A stretch of DNA of 7,595 nt from Pseudolysobacter sp. (GTDB taxonomy: Bacteria > Pseudomonadota > Gammaproteobacteria > Xanthomonadales > Rhodanobacteraceae). Location: positions 1 to 7,595 of the forward strand of contig JANXUW010000571.1 of assembly GCA_025351985.1 (NCBI GenBank), given 5' to 3'. The notes beneath the pieces were generated by a model, which saw nothing but the letters and a program-made list of their open reading frames with translations, had not been told where the DNA came from and made no database searches. A program made the position numbers and the translations under genes. This document shows, in pieces, positions 1 through 5,898 of this stretch (the first letter of the stretch is position 1; each line of letters begins with the position of its first letter).

Positions 1-3000
1 CGGTAAGCGTGACGGCAACGGCAACCAGCGGTCTTGCGAACATCGCGCTGACGGCGTCGGACGGCGTGCTTTCGTCCAGCACGGTGCTGCAGGTACGCGT
101 GAATGCACCGCCGAAACTCGACACGAACTCAGCGCTATCGCTCGCCCAGGGCGGCACGGCCGCACTCAATGCCTCCAATCTGCTGGCCCTCGATCCGGAC
201 ACGTCCAGCGCCCCGACCTTCGTCGTCACCGGCCAACCGCATATCGGCACACTGCTACTCAACGGCGTGGCGAGTCCGACGTCGTTCACACAAAACGACA
301 TCGCGGCCGGTCATGTGACTTATGGACATGACGGCAGCTGCAACCTGTCCGACAACTTCCAATTCGAAGTCGAAGACGTGGACGGTGCCTTCGCCAACGA
401 TCCCGCACGCGGACCGGGCGCGACGATCTACAACTTCGGCATCAACGTCATCGCCAACCAGACCGCGCCGAGCGCGCAGTCGGCCTCGTACAACCTGGCG
501 CTGGGCGCGACGCTGAACCAATCCGTCGTTGCGACGACGACCGATTGTTCGAACCCAGCGATCACGTATCAGCTGGCCAGTGGTCCGGCACATGGCACGC
601 TGACCGGGCCGGACGCAAACACCGGTGGGTTCACTTACACGGCGAACGCGGGTTACAGCGGCAGCGACAGCTTTCAGTTTCGCGGCGTCACCTACGGCAA
701 CGATGCATCGCCGCCGGCGACGATCTCGTTCAATATCCAGGCGGCAGCGCCGAATCCGCAGCCGGGCTCGATCGCTACGCTCGAAAACACGTCGGCGAGC
801 GGCACGTTGTCCGCAACCGACCCGAACATGCCGCCCCAGTCGATCACCTACGCGATCGCGACGACCCCGAGCAAAGGCGCGGTCGTACTGAACGATGCGC
901 ACACGGGCGCGTTCACCTACACGCCAAACGCCGGCGCGATCGGCGCGGATAGCTTCACGTTCACCGCGGCGAATTCGGCCCTGACCTCAGCTCCAGCGAC
1001 GGTCACCGTGTTGATACGCGGCAAACTGCATGCGGGCGAGATCGTGGTCGCCGACGGCGGCGACCGCAACACGAATCCGGCGTCGATCGTGCTGTTCGAT
1101 CCGGTCAGCGGACAACAGGCTCTGGTGAGCAAAGATCCGCAATTCGGCATGCTGCTCGGCGTCACCGTCGGCAACGACGGCAACGTGTTCGTCACTTCGC
1201 AAGGAAACACCTCAGGCCAAGTGTTCCGCGTCGATCCAAATACCGGCGTCGCCACGCCCATCGGCAGTCCATTCGGCCAGGCGGTGGGCATAGCGACCGA
1301 AGCGAGCGGCGAGCTGTTGGTCGCAGACGCGAAGGCGGGTGTGGTCGTTCGCATGGATCCGGCGACTGGCGCCGCCGTGGGCTCGCCCATGTCCTTGGGA
1401 GCCAAAACGGCGCCGCTCGGCATCGTGCCGGTCAGCGACGGCTCGTTCTACGTATCCGACGGCGGTGCGTTGTTTGCTGGTGCGACCGCGAATTCGATCT
1501 TCCACGCCAATGCGTACGCCAGTGCCGTGACCACTGTGGCCACCGGCGGACACCTCAACACCCCGATCGGGTTCGCGCGCATCGGCTCGACGCTCTACGC
1601 CGCCAACGCGTCGTTCGGCCCCGGGGGCAGCAATGATGTAATCGCGATCGACGCGACCAGCGGCACGCAAACCGTGTTGGCCAGCGGCAATTTGCTCAAC
1701 GGTCCGTCGGGCCTGGCCCTCGTCGGCGGGCAGCTCTACGCCGCCAGTTCGACGATCGTCGTGGACATCGATCCGACGTCCGCGCAACAGACGCAGGCAG
1801 CATCCGGGCAATTCCTCCATTCGCCGTTCGCGTTGTCGGCGGTGAGTGCGCGGCCGACGGTCACCTCGATCGTTTCGGAAACCCCCGATCCCTCGTCGCC
1901 GGGCGCGAACTACACCGTCAGCGTCAGCGTGGCGCCGGCGAGCGGCAGCGGAACGCCGGGCGGCAGCGTCGCGGTTTCGGACGGCGCGGGCGCAAACTGC
2001 AATGTCGTACTAACCAATGGCACAGGCAGCTGCCAGCTGGCGTCCGCCGCGCCCGGCAACGTGACGCTAAGCGCGAACTACGGCGGCAATGCGACGTTTG
2101 CGTCGAGTAGCGCAACGAGCGCGCACACGGTCAACCCGTACACGACGACGACGTCCATCACTTCGACGGCTTCGTCCACGGTTGGTCAGAGCTTCGCTGT
2201 CACCGTTAGCGTGACCGCACCGACAGGCACGCCGGACGGCAACGTATCCGTGAGCGACGATGCATCGCCCGCGCACACCTGCGGACCCGTCGCACTGGTA
2301 AACGGCGGGGCGACCTGCAACATCACCTGGAACGCCGCAGGCACATACAATCTGACCGCATCCTACATCCCCGGAACGCCCGCGCAGTTTGCCTCGAGCA
2401 CGAGCGCCACGCAGGCGCATACCGTGACGAAAGGCACAACGACCGTCTCGGTAAGCCCGGCATCCGGCAGTGACGTGATCGACACCGCGTACCAAGTCGG
2501 CGTGGTCGTGGCGGTGACGAGCCCTGCACAAGGCACGGCAACGGGCTCGGTCACTATTGCCGATGGCGCAGGCGACTCCTGCACGATTGCCGCGCTCGAC
2601 AACACGGGGGCGGGGAATTGCCAGCTCACGCCGACCAGCGCTGGCAGCAAAACGCTCACGGCGACGTACGCGGGCGACAGCAATTTCTCGAGCAACACCG
2701 GCACCGCGGGTCTTACCGTCACACGTGCGACAAGCACGACGTTGCTCGCGACGCCATGCCAGCGCACCTTCGTGAGCGGGGAGCCGTTCACGCTGGGCGC
2801 GAGCGTCACGGGCGTGTCGCCCAGCGGGACGCTGCTGTTCCTGAAAAACGGGACCACTACGCTGTGCTCGACCACGCTGAATACCGGAAAGGCGAGCTGC
2901 ACCACCACGGCGCTGACGACCACTGGCACCGACCGACAGGACGTGTACAGCCTGACCGCGAGCTATGCAGGCGACACGACAAACTTGTCGAGTGTCTCGG

Positions 3001-3089
3001 GGCTGCTCAACGTCACGGTGCTGAGTGCAACCGAAGCGGTGTTCCGTAACGGCTTCGAAGTCGAGACGGCGACGTGTCCGATTGAATGA
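1..3089 (+). CDS. Secreted multidomain Ig-like/cadherin-like repeat protein with beta-propeller-like block (5'-partial)
   Basis: The frame is open to the left edge, so the GTG at base 9 is probably internal and the N-terminus, including any signal peptide, is missing. Numbering that Val as 1, I see a CSPG4/cadherin-3-type repeat (about 34-147, with LNG, FTQNDI and YGHDG), two cadherin-like/Big_9-type repeats (about 152-243 and 246-336, each with G-FTYT-NAG and DSF-F), a propeller-like block with VADGG, FRVDP, VVRMDP and VDIDP strands (about 337-612), and four Big_3_5-type Ig domains (about 616-1005, with repeated NYGG/YAGD-N-FSS ends). Each Ig domain has a Cys pair: 664/675, 758/770, 858/871 and 953/964. 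The last 21 residues contain VFRNGFE, which I recall as a recurring tail on exported Xanthomonadales proteins. A role as an extracellular or surface-attached protein is inferred. No enzymatic motif is visible, and binding partners cannot be read from the sequence. Confidence 0.85.
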   Translation, partial: VSVTATATSGLANIALTASDGVLSSSTVLQVRVNAPPKLDTNSALSLAQGGTAALNASNLLALDPDTSSAPTFVVTGQPHIGTLLLNGVASPTSFTQNDIAAGHVTYGHDGSCNLSDNFQFEVEDVDGAFANDPARGPGATIYNFGINVIANQTAPSAQSASYNLALGATLNQSVVATTTDCSNPAITYQLASGPAHGTLTGPDANTGGFTYTANAGYSGSDSFQFRGVTYGNDASPPATISFNIQAAAPNPQPGSIATLENTSASGTLSATDPNMPPQSITYAIATTPSKGAVVLNDAHTGAFTYTPNAGAIGADSFTFTAANSALTSAPATVTVLIRGKLHAGEIVVADGGDRNTNPASIVLFDPVSGQQALVSKDPQFGMLLGVTVGNDGNVFVTSQGNTSGQVFRVDPNTGVATPIGSPFGQAVGIATEASGELLVADAKAGVVVRMDPATGAAVGSPMSLGAKTAPLGIVPVSDGSFYVSDGGALFAGATANSIFHANAYASAVTTVATGGHLNTPIGFARIGSTLYAANASFGPGGSNDVIAIDATSGTQTVLASGNLLNGPSGLALVGGQLYAASSTIVVDIDPTSAQQTQAASGQFLHSPFALSAVSARPTVTSIVSETPDPSSPGANYTVSVSVAPASGSGTPGGSVAVSDGAGANCNVVLTNGTGSCQLASAAPGNVTLSANYGGNATFASSSATSAHTVNPYTTTTSITSTASSTVGQSFAVTVSVTAPTGTPDGNVSVSDDASPAHTCGPVALVNGGATCNITWNAAGTYNLTASYIPGTPAQFASSTSATQAHTVTKGTTTVSVSPASGSDVIDTAYQVGVVVAVTSPAQGTATGSVTIADGAGDSCTIAALDNTGAGNCQLTPTSAGSKTLTATYAGDSNFSSNTGTAGLTVTRATSTTLLATPCQRTFVSGEPFTLGASVTGVSPSGTLLFLKNGTTTLCSTTLNTGKASCTTTALTTTGTDRQDVYSLTASYAGDTTNLSSVSGLLNVTVLSATEAVFRNGFEVETATCPIE

Positions 3090-3111
3090 GGCGGTGCGGT
3101 TTTCCTTGGGG

Positions 3112-3147
3112 GCAGCGAAAGGTGATCAGCAAGACGCCTTTCGCTGC
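3112..3147. terminator. Perfect 11-bp hairpin after the repeat-protein gene; candidate terminator
   Basis: GCAGCGAAAGG (3112-3122) is exactly complementary to CCTTTCGCTGC (3137-3147) across a 14-base loop. The stem begins 23 bases after the TGA stop of the repeat-protein gene, which suits a transcript end. No T-run follows on either strand, so it is not a classical intrinsic terminator. It may act with Rho or as a 3'-end stabilising hairpin. It could also be a protein-binding palindrome. Confidence 0.45.
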
Positions 3148-3320
3148 AGCGGCCCTATAATCGGCCGATCGTTTCCAGGTCCGCTTCCGGCCACAGAGCC
3201 AGACTTTTGAACAAGCTGCAGGCGCGTACCCGACGGCGGATATTGCCGCGTGTGTTTGCGCCGACTCAGGATAGCTCCATTTTGTGCGTCCCCGCCGAGC
3301 CTGAGCTGCCCCGCTCTGTG

Positions 3321-3377
3321 CGCCAAGACCGCAAGTGAAAGGCGCTCAACGGACTCACACCGTATGAATACATCGGT
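3321..3377 (+). pseudogene. IS481-like transposase C-terminal remnant
   Basis: One plus-strand frame reads RQDRK, a TGA stop at 3336-3338, then KALNGLTPYEYIG. The block LNGLTPYEYI matches from memory the conserved end of the IS481-type integrase-core transposases (R-LK-L-GLTPYEYIC). The expected following region, ending in HQMPGLNT, is absent, and the sequence changes to something unrelated after about 3377. The in-frame stop and missing ends mark it as a dead fragment. It is a short match, so IS3-group relatives remain possible. Confidence 0.5.
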
Positions 3378-3393
3378 CGCCTCAAACTCCACG

Positions 3394-3429
3394 TGCAACA
3401 CCTAGCCAACTTTGACATAGGCTGTTGCG
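3394..3429. repeat. Imperfect inverted repeat at the junction of two IS remnants
   Basis: GCAACA (3395-3400) pairs with TGTTGC (3423-3428). The inner bases CCTA and TAGG also pair if one base is bulged. The repeat sits between the IS481-like remnant and the start codon of the IS30-like remnant, so it could include an IS end. It could also be chance pairing in a short region. Confidence 0.3.
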
Positions 3430-3525
3430 ATGAGAACATACAACGAACTGACGCTGGAAGAGCGGGGGGAGATCCAGTAGCGGCTGGAATCGGGCGACAC
3501 CTTGCGTGCCATTGGACGATCTTAC
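3430..3525 (+). pseudogene. IS30-family transposase N-terminal remnant with in-frame stop
   Basis: From the ATG at 3430 the frame reads MRTYNELTLEERGEIQ, then TAG (3478-3480), then RLESGDTLRAIGRS. This matches the N-terminal helix-turn-helix of IS30-family transposases as I know it (LT-EER-I--L---G-S-R-IA--L-RS-STISRE). The amber codon at position 17 and loss of similarity right after AIGRS, where the second helix should be, show a truncated and inactive copy. The DDE catalytic part is absent downstream. The family call is fairly secure, but the exact right border is not visible. Confidence 0.65.
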
Positions 3526-3644
3526 CTAAATGCGCGAGCAAGGCCGGCACTTCTTACACGGGCCGGATGTCGACCAGCCGCATCGCGAGAAATTCCTCAC
3601 GACACCTTAACGGAGTAGGGCAGTCCCGTGCCTCATGCGCAACC

Positions 3645-4610
3645 TCAGAACCGAATCCGCTCGATCTCGCCCTGATCAATCGCGCTGTTGCGCCGATCAT
3701 AAAGCTGCGTGGTCTTGGTCGAGGCATGACCAGCAATGCGCGCGGCCGTCTCCAGCGTGCCGCCATGCTCCAGAAAATTCGTGATGCCCGTACCGCGAAA
3801 CGAATGGCAGCCAATGCCGGCATCGGTCATGCGCCGCTGGATCATGTGATAGACGTTTTCACGACGCAGCGGCCGATCGCTCAACACCGTGCCGCGATGG
3901 GTAAGGCTGCGGAAGAGGGGAGTATCGCGCGACTCAGGCAGACCGGATTTTTGTAGGTATTCCTCGATGTACTCGATCGCCTGGTGATGCGCCGGCACGC
4001 GGTTGTGTTTGCCGCCTTTTTCATCGAGTGCCAGCCACGCCTTCATGCCCTGGCGCTGGTAATCCTTCATACGCAGTTTGATGACGGCCGACACGCGTGC
4101 AAACGAATACACCATCACACCAAGGATCGCGCGATCGCGCACGTCGGCGAGCAGGCCAGGGTCGAAGCGGGCGAACAACTGCCGCGTGTCCTCGGCCGAC
4201 AGGATCGGCGTTTTGCCTTCGCGCACACTGTATTTCGGACCACGCACGGCCGCGGCCGGATTGAACGGCATGACCTGGCCCACGACAAGATAGTCGAACA
4301 GACTGCGCAATCCGGCGAGGTGTTGCTTGACCGTCGGCGCGCTGCGCACGGCACACAGCTTTTCGATGTAGGCCGCGACGTGCAGCGGGGCAACATCAAG
4401 CAGATCCACACCGAGCGTTTCCATCCAGCCGAGAAATTGCTCAACCGCGTGCAGATAGGCAGCACGCGTGTTGGTGTTGCGGATCTCGGCGGCGAAGAAT
4501 TCGATGTAGCGGTTTCGCGCGCGATCGCCAGCGGCGGTGATCAGCGCCGGCAGAGACGCCGAACGGCTCAGGGAAGCGGGCAGCAGTATTACGGTTCCAT
4601 CGGTCGGCAT
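3645..4610 (-). CDS. Tyrosine site-specific recombinase (integrase), 321 aa
   Basis: This is a phage-integrase/XerD-type recombinase of typical length. It has an N-terminal SAM-like core-binding domain (about 32-112, including NTRAAYLHAVEQFLGW and TVKQHLAGLRSLFDYLVVG) and a catalytic domain (about 135-315). The visible catalytic residues are R172 (YSFARVSAV), K201 (EKGGKHNRVP), H269 and R272 (HSFR), H295 (IAGHAS) and the nucleophile Y304 (TTQLYDRR). All are present, so it is predicted active. The LVVGQVMPFNPAAAVRGPK and GGTLE-A-RIAGHAS-KTT-LYDRR segments fit a widespread proteobacterial integrase subgroup. The ATG at 4610 is preceded by TAGGAAG (AGGA five bases away), which supports this start inside the end of the toxin gene. 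It overlaps the Doc gene by 22 bases, suggesting co-transcription and coupled translation. Its attachment site is not evident. Confidence 0.92.
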   Translation of the reverse strand: MPTDGTVILLPASLSRSASLPALITAAGDRARNRYIEFFAAEIRNTNTRAAYLHAVEQFLGWMETLGVDLLDVAPLHVAAYIEKLCAVRSAPTVKQHLAGLRSLFDYLVVGQVMPFNPAAAVRGPKYSVREGKTPILSAEDTRQLFARFDPGLLADVRDRAILGVMVYSFARVSAVIKLRMKDYQRQGMKAWLALDEKGGKHNRVPAHHQAIEYIEEYLQKSGLPESRDTPLFRSLTHRGTVLSDRPLRRENVYHMIQRRMTDAGIGCHSFRGTGITNFLEHGGTLETAARIAGHASTKTTQLYDRRNSAIDQGEIERIRF

Positions 4611-4984
4611 TGGCTTCCTACCCAGTGAGCAAACGTGATTTCATCCAGCTCGCCGGCGGCGAGGGCAACCATCTGGATAACGCAGGCCGCATCGTCGGCC
4701 AGCAGCGTGTATCCCTGCAGGGCAAGAAACAGCTCGACCGCGACAAAGGCCGTGCGCTTGTTGCCATCCACAAACGGATGATTGCGTACCAGCGAAAAGC
4801 CATACGCTGCGGCCAGCACCGCCACGCCGGGCACCGGCTGGGCATAGCTGAGAAGCGCGTGCGGCCGCGCCAGCGCGGCATCCAGCAATCCCGCATCCCG
4901 CAGCCCCGGTAATCCGCCGTGCTCAGCCAACTGCGCTTCGTGGATCGCCAGTACGGTGTCGCGCCGCAACCAGACATACGTCAT
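4589..4984 (-). CDS. doc: Doc/Fic-family toxin of a type II toxin-antitoxin module, 131 aa
   Basis: The protein has the Doc-type Fic core HPFVDGNKRTAF (residues 69-80), containing the catalytic His and the GNKR phosphate-binding residues. The N-terminal part has GLRDAGLLDAAL-RP, typical of 'death-on-curing' proteins. Characterised Doc toxins phosphorylate elongation factor EF-Tu and stop translation, so the same activity is inferred here. Length matches the family (about 125-135 aa). The ATG overlaps the antitoxin stop codon as ATGA, and no strong ribosome site of its own is visible, so translation probably depends on the upstream antitoxin. The 3' end overlaps the recombinase gene by 22 bases in another frame. 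No truncation or missing key residue is seen. A Fic AMP-transferase activity is possible but less likely at this small size. Confidence 0.92.
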   Translation of the reverse strand: MTYVWLRRDTVLAIHEAQLAEHGGLPGLRDAGLLDAALARPHALLSYAQPVPGVAVLAAAYGFSLVRNHPFVDGNKRTAFVAVELFLALQGYTLLADDAACVIQMVALAAGELDEITFAHWVGSQCRPMEP

Positions 4985-5205
4985 TTGGCCAGTTCACGCA
5001 GGACCGCCCGGCGGCGCTTCATGATGGTTTCTGCGGCTTGCATCTGGGTGGCAAATTCGGGGTCGTAGGGCGTCAGGCGAAAGCCCTCCGGGGAGTCGGT
5101 CAGGTACACCGTGTCGCCTTGGGTGAGCTGGAGTTTGGTCAGGGCTTCTTTGGGCAGGACGACGCCTACGGAGTTGCCCATGCGACTGAGTTTGAGAGCG
5201 AGCAT
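4981..5205 (-). CDS. AbrB/MazE-type antitoxin of the Doc module, 74 aa
   Basis: The sequence starts MLALKLSRMGNSVGVVLPKEAL, the swapped-hairpin (SpoVT/AbrB) DNA-binding fold found in MazE-like antidotes. The C-terminal half is charged (QAAETIMKRRRAVLRELAK) and probably wraps the toxin. The domain pairing with Doc is known as the 'putative addiction module antidote' type, not the classical Phd type. I chose the ATG at 5205 over the in-frame ATG at 5238. The extra 11 residues (MYLQPYIHGKP) precede the conserved domain, cover the likely operator and −10 region, and would lie at or before the transcription start. A GGA lies eight to nine bases upstream. It overlaps the toxin start by four bases (ATGA) and is expected to repress its own operon. 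Confidence 0.88.
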   Translation of the reverse strand: MLALKLSRMGNSVGVVLPKEALTKLQLTQGDTVYLTDSPEGFRLTPYDPEFATQMQAAETIMKRRRAVLRELAK

Positions 5206-5218
5206 TGGTTTTCCATGT

Positions 5219-5265
5219 ATGTACGGTTGTAAGTACATGCTAGCGGAGCGGGGTAGGGATGTCGA
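5219..5265 (-). promoter_or_regulatory. Candidate promoter and operator of the antitoxin-toxin-recombinase operon
   Basis: On the minus strand TCGACA (5265-5260) is followed after exactly 17 bases by TAGCAT (5242-5237), matching sigma-70 consensus at five of six and four of six positions. Directly downstream lies the inverted repeat ATGTAC-(8)-GTACAT (5219-5224 and 5233-5238), which would overlap the −10 edge and the start site. That is where an autoregulating AbrB-type antitoxin would bind. The position is right, but the call comes from pattern alone. Confidence 0.42.
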
Positions 5266-5300
5266 ATGCGGGATGAGTTGGCCTGATCGCTTAAACTATC

Positions 5301-5318
5301 ACATAAAAGGGATTATGT
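5301..5318. repeat. AT-rich inverted repeat upstream of the TA operon
   Basis: ACATAA (5301-5306) and TTATGT (5313-5318) form a perfect 6-bp inverted repeat around AAGGGA. It lies in a clearly AT-rich stretch (about 5290-5340) between the terminator and the operon promoter, and could be a regulator site. No gene is visible between 5266 and 5338. Confidence 0.35.
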
Positions 5319-5322
5319 TATA

Positions 5323-5361
5323 CAAAAGATCACAAAGAAAGGCGGCTCAGGGAGCCGCCTT
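5323..5361 (-). terminator. Intrinsic terminator for minus-strand transcription
   Basis: AAGGCGGCTC (5339-5348) pairs perfectly with GAGCCGCCTT (5352-5361) over a three-base loop. On the minus strand the stem is followed by a T-rich run, TTTCTTTGTGATCTTTTG. This is a textbook Rho-independent terminator. It ends transcription from the Rhs region before the toxin-antitoxin promoter. It lies about 77 bases after the TAG at 5439-5441, which supports that stop as the original gene end. Confidence 0.85.
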
Positions 5362-5438
5362 CCGGTCGGCACCACGCCGCAACAGGGGGGAAGGAGCGGG
5401 GCGCCTGGCCACAGTATCGCAATGGGTACAGGCGCGGT

Positions 5439-5558
5439 CTATGCATCTTTCGTCGTGGTAACTAGCTGTGCTGATTTTCGCCAAAGATTGAGCCATTTCG
5501 AATCGGATTTTTCGTTTTGCTTTAAGCCGGGAGAGATGATTGCAACACCAATTCTGGA
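5439..5558 (-). pseudogene. Decayed C-terminal remnant of an Rhs tip or immunity gene
   Basis: A reading frame shifted relative to the Rhs core remnant runs 39 codons to TAG at 5441-5439. It contains IGVAIISPGLK and then SKWLNLWRKSAQLV-TTKDA. Its composition (Trp, Lys, Asn, Ile; AT-rich codons) looks more like genuine protein than the continuation of the Rhs frame, which becomes Arg/Cys/Pro-rich and ends inside the terminator stem. I infer that this is the 3' end of a toxin or immunity gene, left after a deletion fused it to the Rhs core near base 5551. The family is not recognised. Confidence 0.4.
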
Positions 5559-5784
5559 TCACCGGATCGACATTCAGGAACCGCCCCAGCGTGTAGTCGT
5601 AGATGCGCCCGCCCATGTGGATCAGCCGCACATCGTCCGCGTGCTCGTGCTGCGTGAAGCCGTGCCTGGTGTCGCCCAGGTTCAGCGTGCCGCCCGCACG
5701 ATTGCTCAGGTCACCGTTGCGCACGGCGCCGAACGCATCGTAGCTGCGGGCATTGCTCGAACTCGGCACGCCGCTGTCGGCCAT
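5551..5784 (-). pseudogene. Orphan Rhs core-domain tip (5'- and 3'-truncated)
   Basis: This stretch encodes the end of an Rhs repeat-associated core: RSYDAFGAVRNGDLS, then HGFTQHEHADDVRLIHMGGR, IYDYTLGRFLNVDPVIQN. The motif HE-H-DDV-LIHM-GR-YD--LGRFL-VDP is diagnostic of Rhs/YD-repeat proteins. An in-frame TAG lies two codons upstream of the ATG, so it is not attached to any longer Rhs protein. Homology stops at VIQN. The normal [22 protein letters not shown] block, intact in the Rhs gene to the right, is absent. It looks like a displaced orphan cassette, in which a former Rhs C-terminus is stored downstream of the active toxin-immunity pair and can recombine through shared core sequence. Here it has decayed. 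No ribosome site of note is seen. Confidence 0.75.
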
Positions 5785-5896
5785 TCGCTAGGCCAGATGC
5801 GCAACGCCCGGCGCTAAGCCGCTTTGGGGAAATGCTGCTTTGTATACATTGCCGCAAATCAATCAAACCTGACCCCATTGATTGTGACCCCATTGA
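5785..5896. other. Spacer between immunity gene and orphan Rhs tip
   Basis: This short spacer holds the tandem 14-bp repeat at its right end. The rest (about 5785-5868) shows no gene, terminator or tRNA that I can recognise. One minus-strand frame continues from the immunity stop into the orphan tip, but it has no recognisable protein content. Confidence 0.5.
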
Positions 5897-5898
5897 TT
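5870..5898. repeat. Tandem 14-bp direct repeat TGACCCCATTGATT (2 copies)
   Basis: Two exact copies occupy 5870-5883 and 5885-5898, separated by one base (G). The second copy overlaps the TAA stop codon of the lipoprotein gene by two bases. On the minus strand the unit reads AATCAATGGGGTCA. AATGGGGTCA-type strings recur, as I recall, around REP-associated tyrosine transposases in gammaproteobacteria, so this may be the scar or end of such an element. No transposase gene is present here. Confidence 0.7.

Larger units (their letters stand above)
3090..3644. other. Gene-free stretch with hairpin and transposase debris
   Basis: These 555 bases separate two convergent genes, and I see no intact coding region. 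From left to right they contain the 11-bp hairpin, a perfect TATAAT at 3156-3161 running into the 10-bp palindrome ATCGGCCGAT (3160-3169), an in-frame 3' remnant of an IS481-like transposase, a short imperfect inverted repeat at 3394-3429, and the 5' remnant of an IS30-like transposase carrying a stop codon. From about 3535 to 3644 I recognise nothing, including no terminator for the recombinase gene ending at 3645. Confidence 0.7.

Noticed and set aside
255..902. Minus-strand open frame of 215 codons inside the repeat-protein gene
   Set aside because: It is Arg-rich and antisense to well-conserved cadherin-like repeats.
3207..3338. Short plus-strand frame starting TTG at 3207 downstream of TATAAT
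   Set aside because: No ribosome site and no recognisable product, and it runs into the IS481-like remnant at a TGA.
3393..3956. Plus-strand open frame of 187 codons
   Set aside because: It runs antisense through the recombinase C-terminus and across the IS30 remnant in another frame, with no recognisable motif; high GC explains the long opening.
3984..4628. Plus-strand open frame of 214 codons
   Set aside because: It lies fully antisense to the recombinase gene, whose catalytic residues are all intact, and its peptide is Arg/His-rich without domains.
5206..5238. Eleven-residue N-terminal extension of the antitoxin
   Set aside because: It falls before the AbrB fold and overlaps the probable −10 and operator.
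5347..5550. Continuation of the Rhs frame as a toxin tip
   Set aside because: The peptide is low-complexity Arg/Cys/Pro-rich and its stop lies in the loop region of the terminator hairpin; a shifted frame is a better explanation.
5422..5817. Plus-strand open frame of 131 codons
   Set aside because: It is the mirror of the Rhs core remnant on the opposite strand; the Rhs motif is far more convincing.
5795..5825. attC-like string around AACGCCCGGCGCTAAG
   Set aside because: The paired R and L boxes of an integron site are not visible, and the recombinase lacks any visible integron-integrase feature.
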